A DNA stretch of 64,000 nucleotides, taken from contig NC_090954.1 of the NCBI RefSeq assembly GCF_040807025.1, positions 754,001 to 818,000 on the forward strand. The letters run 5' to 3'. The stretch comes from Struthio camelus. Taxonomy: Eukaryota > Chordata > Aves > Struthioniformes > Struthionidae. A program made the translations under genes and the position numbers. The notes under the pieces are model-generated. The model was not told the origin of the DNA. It searched no databases and saw only the letters and a program-made list of their open reading frames with translations. This document shows, one piece after another, positions 58,271 to 64,000 of the stretch (position 1 is the first letter of the stretch; each line of letters begins with the position of its first letter).

Positions 58271-61200
58271 GTGTCCTCTATCGATTTCCTCCCTGCATTT
58301 GTTGTTGTTATTTATTATTAATGGGATCATTTTTCTATCCTTCGTGCATGAAGGCAAATTTTGTGTAAAAATCAATTGAGTGAGCACCACCAATGGCTTA
58401 TTTGGCTTTCTTTGCTTTCATCTCTTGCGTACAGTCCCCGGGAGACAGAGCAGGATGTTACAGAACAAGCACGGAGTAGGGGGGAAAAAAAATAAGTCAA
58501 TTGTTAGAGGTTCAGAAACCACATAAAGGGATCTGCCTGCTGAATCTCTTTGTGCCTCTCACATGTGTTTTATTGAGCATTTTTATTTCCTGCCTGTTTT
58601 CCAGTTCAGATTCAGTTTCACTTCCTCCTTTCCAGCATGAAAGGGGACTCCCTTTCTCCTCGAGACGACAGAGCAGCTCGGCCTGAACTTTTTATTTGCC
58701 TGTGGGGTGGGTGGGGTTTTTTTGGGGGGGGGGGAGGGGGGAAGAGGGCTGGCATGCATGCATGGGGGGAGAGGAATTAGAAATTAATTATCACAGGGCA
58801 CGTTTTACAGACCCACGGGCCAGGATTAAGAGCCCAAGCCCTCTTCCAAAAGCCGAATGGATTAGGGCCAGCCCTGCAACCTTACACATTTGGAGAACTC
58901 AACAGGGTTTCCAGCTTGGTGGAAGGTCCTCCTTGATGCACTTTTACATGTGCATGAATGACTGCTTTTAGAATTAGTATTGGCAGCTATTTATATTCAA
59001 GCAATTTTTTTGCCCCTGATTTTTCTTCTTTTGAAAGAAAAAAAAAAGGTGCAGAGGGGAAGGTCTATGTAGAACAGATTTAAACATATAATTGTAGGAA
59101 ATGGTGGGAAGAGGAAGAATAACTTTCTCTGAGGTATTTAAGATACTTTTGCACCAAGAAGCCCCCCAGAACAGCCCCACCGAGGAGCTGGGCTGCAGTC
59201 CTAGTACTGCATTGCTGCTATGTCCTGATGAAGTGGGAGATCATGTGAACTCTGCCACCAGTGTACAGTGCTGGAGTCCAGCAGATCTGACTCGGAGGTT
59301 TCCCAGCTCGAGTTCTGCCTCCTCTCCCTGTCCCTAAGGCTTTTCTTGACAGAATTTGCCGCCTGCCCACTGTTTAACCGTAGTAGTGTCCCATAATGAA
59401 AAGGAAAACTGCATCTCATGCATAAATGCAATTAAGGTTTGCTGAAAAATCACAAATGTAGAGAATTCAGACATTGACACAGACTGTGATACCTATTGGC
59501 ACAGCTGAAAATCATTTCCCAGTAGCAGAAATGAGGTAAACTGGACAGAGGTCAGCCTCATTTTACAGAGGAGGGATAAGGAAGAATGAATGTAGAACAA
59601 GCCCGAAATCCTTTAGCTAAAGCTCCTGGAAAGAGTTTTGGAGAACTCCCCCACAGCCTGGTGCCTCCTCTCAACTGTGCTGCTCCTCGCGCCACAGGGC
59701 AGGAGACGAGCTGCAGCACGGACATGGGGGGGATGCCCAGGACACCCCCTACTTACAGCATGGTCCAAGACCCCCAGGACAGCAGGGCTGGAGATCACAG
59801 TGCTCCTACAGCATCAGCCAGGCAGGTGGGGGCTCAGCTGAGCTAAATGGGCTCCGGGGCAGGGACAGGGGGCCCAGGTGAGGCTGGCCAGGGCAGTAGG
59901 GCCAATTAGTGCCCTCAGGCCCTGATGAAGAGGCCCCCTGAGTTAATAATGGCATTAAAATGCTCAGTGCCACCACTTAGAGAAAAGTTCAGGTTTGGTA
60001 TTTTTGTTCTTGACCTGAAAAGGTCCTGAGCAGCGCAAGGTCCGGGCGGGTGCCCTGCCACTGGCGGAGAGCAGGATGGGCCATCATGCCGTAGGGAGAA
60101 GCCCCACTTGAGGAATGAGATTTGAGGAAGAAACAGCAAGGATCTGGGGACATTGGAGAATCATAGCTCTCAGGCAGGGCATTCAAGCTTCACATCTTAC
60201 GAAAGCCCTCTCTAGGTAATGTAGTTAGGCCTGATACAGCTTTTAACAGTGGTGGAAGCAGAATTAACCCCTTGTATCCTAAGGGATCTGGGTAGCTCCC
60301 AGAACCGTCAGCAACGCTTTCACCTGGAGTTTGCAACTCCAAATCCCATCTCAGTCAACAGCGCACGATCGCTCTGGGGGGGTCTCCCCGAGCTGGCGTC
60401 TCTCCGTCTCGCACCTGACATCTCCACAACCCCCACAGTCATTGCTCCTGAGTGAAAAGGCTGCACAGGCTGCAGGTGACAAACTGCCCCACCTGCCAGG
60501 TGGTCCATCCAGGTTACATTTCTAACCATATTTGTTCTGCAGCTTGGCAGAACTCAGTTTCCCAGGGATCCTTTTAATAGCACTACATATACCAAAAAAT
60601 AAGAGATGCCTGGTGGATACGATACGTTAGGCTGTTAGAGAGCGCGCACTCATTCCCAGTATCGTAAATACAGATCTTGTTTCAGACTAGCAACCCGCAG
60701 AATTCCCTGCAAATTCTGGTTACGGCTGAAGCAGCTTGGGGCTTCAGCTTCGACGGGAGGTGGTGGGGCGCGGGGAAGCAGGGGGTGCCGACGCTGTGGC
60801 AGCAGAGGCAGGAAGGTGAGACTGGAGCACTGCACGCCGAGGGCTGGCTGAGCTGTCAGTCACCGATCCCTCTGAGCGCCAAAGACCTTCCTCCATTCCC
60901 TTCATTATCCCCTGGCGTTTTTTATAGCTTTAGGGCACTACTTCTTACAGCAAGAACAAAATGTATGCTGTTTCTTTGTGCCTCCTCAGCAACGAACACA
61001 GGTTCTGAACTGTTCCCGCTTAAGTCAAAGGAATCTTTTATCCCCCACTCCAGGAAGATCAAGTGAGTTTCATGTATCACAGTGAATTTATCTGGAACCA
61101 GACCTCTGAGAGCCAGATCCAGGGAAAGACTTAGGCACGAACAATGATTAAAAAAATATATACCTGCTCTCCGAAGTAAAATCCCGAATGAAGTGCTCAA

Positions 61201-62085
61201 GTTCTGTATGTCGTGCCTGGCGGAGCAAGGCACAAAACCTCACATGTAGACTAAAAAGAAATCTGGAATTTGCCACGAGTGAAATCTGGGCAAAGAGAAT
61301 TGTCTTAGCTCCAAGTCACCTGAATCTAAGTGAAAACATCTAGGCGCAGCTGTGTCTCCATGCAGAGAGGAACTGGGAACAACCGGGGGACAAGTGAGAA
61401 GGATCAGGCGCTGCAGATCCTCCCGGTTAGCGTCCTCAGGGGAGAGAAGGAGCATACAGGAGCTCTTGTTTCTGTGACAGTCATTGCAGATTTGGGGGCT
61501 AAAAGTTCATTTAGGATTTGTTTTACATTTTTAAGCCCTTTTTCTAGACCTGGCTGAAAAGGGCAAATGCAGAATTGTCACATAAGCACAGCAGTCACAA
61601 AAAGTAAAACTGCAGTGGCACCTTAGCCATTTTAAGAACAAGTATGAACCCGATTTCCCTTCCAGAAGGGAATAAGCAAGAAGCTACAACTCTGTAACTG
61701 TAAGATAGTCACTGGTGAGCAGGAACACAGAGTAAGTGAAGCTCAAGCTAGGTTTGACAGAGATGAGAGAGGATTATCCCATTTCAGAACAGCTTTAGGA
61801 GGCTTAAATTTATGTTTGTTCCATGACGGAAAACAAAAGGTTTGTGAAATGGAGCGAGTTTGCAGTGTCCAATCTGGAACGGCAGTGACTGGGTTTCAGT
61901 TTGGATCTTTCCTTTCCACGAGCGCAGTCTCTTCAGAAATCTGGACACCTTCATTTTGAAAGCGTCATTGCATTCGGTGTGTCAAAAATTAGTATTTTAG
62001 ATTTAACAACAACAGCAAAACTAGTATAACTCAGCAAGGTTTTGCTGAAAAATTCCAACGAGCCCCAGGTAAAGCAGACGTTGGT
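58271..62085. other. Intergenic, no gene seen
   Basis: Ordinary single-copy sequence. A G-run region with quadruplex potential lies at about 58703-58741 (GGGG repeats split by a T-run). No recognised exon, RNA gene or transposon. Confidence 0.6.
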
Positions 62086-62545
62086 ATTCACGGGTGGGCA
62101 TGCGATTTCCTGGAGGACGGGGAACAGGGACTGTTACAGACGCCGGAGAGAGGGAGGAAGCCGGAGTGGGATGATTTTGCTGGGGGCAGTCCGGGCCCCC
62201 AGACCTCCGCGAGACCTGGCCCCGCTCTGTGCCACGCCAGCTCCGGGAGTCCCTGCTCGGCCCTGTCCTGTCCCTGCCGGAGAGCAGTCGGGGCGCCTCG
62301 CCCCCTCCCCGGCGGCCCCGGCCGGTGCCTCTCCGCGAGCAGCAGCGGCGCAGGCGGCAGGAGCCTCCGCCGCCGCCGCCGGGACGGGACGGGACGGGAC
62401 CCGCAGCCCCCTCCGCCCGGCCGGCCGAGCTCCCTCCCCGTCCGGCCGCCGCGGACCGGGCCGGACCGGGCCGGAGGGGCCCCGCGGGGAAAGGCACCGG
62501 GCCGCGCTGCCAGCCACGCGCAGGAACGAGGGAAAAGATAAAAAT
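62086..62545. other. CpG island with (GGGAC)n, no gene recognised
   Basis: Dense CpG from about 62180 to 62525, with four perfect GGGAC units at 62381-62400 and GGACC-type repeats near 62453-62475. A TATATAAA-like motif follows at 62566-62573. It could be an unrecognised promoter or a distal POU4F3 element; no coding frame is convincing. Confidence 0.55.
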
Positions 62546-63474
62546 GCGTCTTACCTGGCTTATTTATATAAAAACAACCGAGCCATGCCCAAAAACCCCA
62601 GGAGCACAAACAACCGCGCCTCACAGAGGATCTGCTGAAATCCTACTGGACAGCGGAGAAAAGATGCCGTCTGAATTGCCTTCTGCCCTTTTTATACCAC
62701 GGTAGGCAATTAATATTGCATCACCCTTATTTTAAATTTTCAAAACCCACAATATAATGTAATGGCATAAGGGCATTTATTATTAAAGGACATTTGATTG
62801 GGGAAAAATCATTGGGGCTGATTGGAAAAACACGGAGCGAGGGAGCGCTCTGGCTTCCCGGCGACCTACAATTAAAAGGCTGGATATGTAAGGTCCTTTC
62901 CTAATGGGGGAGGAGGGTGAGACCTGGTCTAAGGTTTGATGTTTGACACTCATTGAAATGCTACAGTGAAATATTCAAAAGAGGCTTGTGCTTCGATCAT
63001 TAATTTTTAATCGTTAAGGTGCTTCTGGGAATCATAAATAAAAGCCTTCCCCCCCTTTTTTAAACAGCATTAGCAATGAACCCGTGATAGATTTTGTTTC
63101 GGGGGATTTTTTGTTGTTGTTGTTGCTGAAGTCAAATCGGAGGGAATGCAGTCCCGCGCGTACCGCGTCCGCAGGAGGCGGCCGGATTCCCCCCCCCCCG
63201 CCCCCCCCGCCCCGAGCCCCGGGCGGCGGCGGCCACTGGCAGAGGCGGCTGCGCGGGCGGGCGCGGAGCGGCGCGGAGCGGCGCGGAGCCGGGCCGCCCC
63301 CCGCGCCGGGCTGCCCCGGGGCCGGCGCGAAGCGGTGCGCGTCCCGCTTGCCGGGGGGAAACGCACCGCGGAAAGCTTTTCGTTGTTTCTGCACTCGTAA
63401 TTTCTTTTCTTCTGGCGTCCCGGCCGCGGTCAGCACGGGAGAGGGGAGGGAGGCAAGAAAAGACGCGTTCTCTT
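62546..63474. other. Region downstream of POU4F3: AT-rich block then CpG-rich patch
   Basis: AT-rich, non-repetitive sequence at 62700-63130 containing homeodomain-type TAAT cores and a POU4-like site (62706-62721), followed by a CpG-rich patch at 63150-63370. No gene supported. Confidence 0.5.
62706..62721 (-). promoter_or_regulatory. Candidate POU4-class binding site
   Basis: The minus strand reads ATGCAATATTAATTGC, close to the known POU4/BRN3 consensus ATGCATAATTAAT (POU half-site ATGCA plus homeodomain TTAAT). It lies in an AT-rich block just downstream of POU4F3. Autoregulation is inferred only. Confidence 0.3.
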
Positions 63475-63987
63475 CGGGTTGAAAAATAAAGCCTTTATTC
63501 CAGAGTCAAAGTGAGGAACAACGTTCGTTTCAGAGTTTTTCTCCGAGGGATGGGGCGGACTAAATGAGTAAACGGTGAGAGCGGAGCAGAGCACACCGAC
63601 ACGCAAACCGGGCGGGACCGAGCCCCGGCGGGCCGGGCCGGGAGCAGCCGAGCGGCTCTGCCTGCGGGCGCGGCATCCGACAGCGGCTCTTCTCGTCCTT
63701 GATCAGAGTCCGCACCCCCGGAGGAACCGCGACCCCCCGCTGCCGGCCCGCCTCGGCTCCGCCCGGCGAGCGGCAGCGCCCGGCGGCCCCGGCCCAGCCC
63801 CCGTCCGCCGGAGGGCGGCGGGCAGCGGAGCCGGGCGCCCGCGCAGGGCCGGCCCGTCCCGCGGCTCAGCGGCGCGCAGCCGTGCCGTCGGGGGCGGCTC
63901 GGGACGCGGCGCCGCCGCGCAGCTCCGCCGGGCCGGGGCCGGGGCCGGGGCCGGGGCCGGGGGCGGCGGGGCCCGGGGCCGCCGCCG
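63475..63987 (-). other. POU4F3: Probable POU4F3 3'UTR
   Basis: Minus-strand sequence from the TGA at 63988-63990 to a poly(A) signal AATAAA at 63494-63499. Extremely GC-rich near the stop (four perfect GGGGCC units on the plus strand at 63935-63958). The length of about 500 nt is plausible; the extent is inferred. Confidence 0.5.
63494..63499 (-). terminator. POU4F3: Candidate poly(A) signal of POU4F3
   Basis: AATAAA on the minus strand inside a near-palindrome AATAAAGCCTTTATT, which also gives AATAAA on the plus strand at 63485-63490. Confidence 0.5.
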
Positions 63988-64000
63988 TCAGTGCACCGCC
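63988..64000 (-). CDS. POU4F3: POU4F3 C-terminal three codons and stop (partial, runs off window)
   Basis: The minus strand at the very end reads GCG GTG CAC TGA, i.e. Ala-Val-His-stop, preceded by one more base. POU4F3 (BRN3C), a POU-homeodomain factor of inner-ear hair cells and other sensory neurons, ends in Ser-Ala-Val-His. It is the gene expected next to TCERG1 in this orientation (same strand as TCERG1, opposite to PPP2R2B). The call rests on three residues plus gene order and a downstream poly(A) signal. The rest of the gene lies beyond 64000. Confidence 0.6.

Overview
The window is vertebrate nuclear DNA, almost certainly from a bird (or another archosaur). Evidence: multi-exon genes with GT-AG introns, a CpG-island promoter, compact introns, GC-rich minisatellites, and a 5'-truncated CR1 LINE that keeps its ORF2 C-terminal frame and its ATTCTGT-type 3' end. 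Gene content and order match the vertebrate PPP2R2B - TCERG1 - POU4F3 block (human 5q32).

Layout. 1-4018 (+) holds the last three coding exons of PPP2R2B (PP2A B55-beta), with a probable 3'UTR to about 5.2 kb. 4.0-11.4 kb is the tail-to-tail interval to TCERG1: a G/C-skewed minisatellite (5.8-6.2 kb) and several orphan CpG-rich patches, the main cluster at 8.1-9.8 kb. 11.4-48.6 kb (-) is the complete TCERG1 gene. I resolved 21 coding exons with consistent GT-AG phases that sum to 3087 nt (1028 aa plus stop): proline-rich N-terminus, QA tract, three WW domains and six FF domains. 48.6-49.1 kb is its CpG-island promoter, with nine CCAAT boxes. 49.4-50.9 kb is a 1.5-kb 18/24-bp minisatellite, 52.0-52.4 kb a second G-rich minisatellite, and 52.95-53.62 kb the CR1 fragment. 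53.6-63.5 kb is gene-free GC-patchy sequence. The last 13 bases (63988-64000, -) read Ala-Val-His-stop, matching the C-terminus of POU4F3, the expected neighbour, with its GC-rich 3'UTR and poly(A) signal at about 63.5-63.99 kb.

The genes are not an operon. PPP2R2B supplies a substrate-targeting subunit of PP2A, TCERG1 couples RNA polymerase II elongation to splicing, and POU4F3 is a sensory-cell homeodomain factor. Many long open frames (up to 786 codons) come from minisatellites or CpG islands and are not genes. I found no novel protein system. The most interesting signals are regulatory or structural: the evenly spaced CCAAT array with an orientation switch, the higher-order minisatellite beside it, a UG repeat beside a weak TCERG1 splice donor, and a paired PBX/MEIS-type site in a TCERG1 intron.
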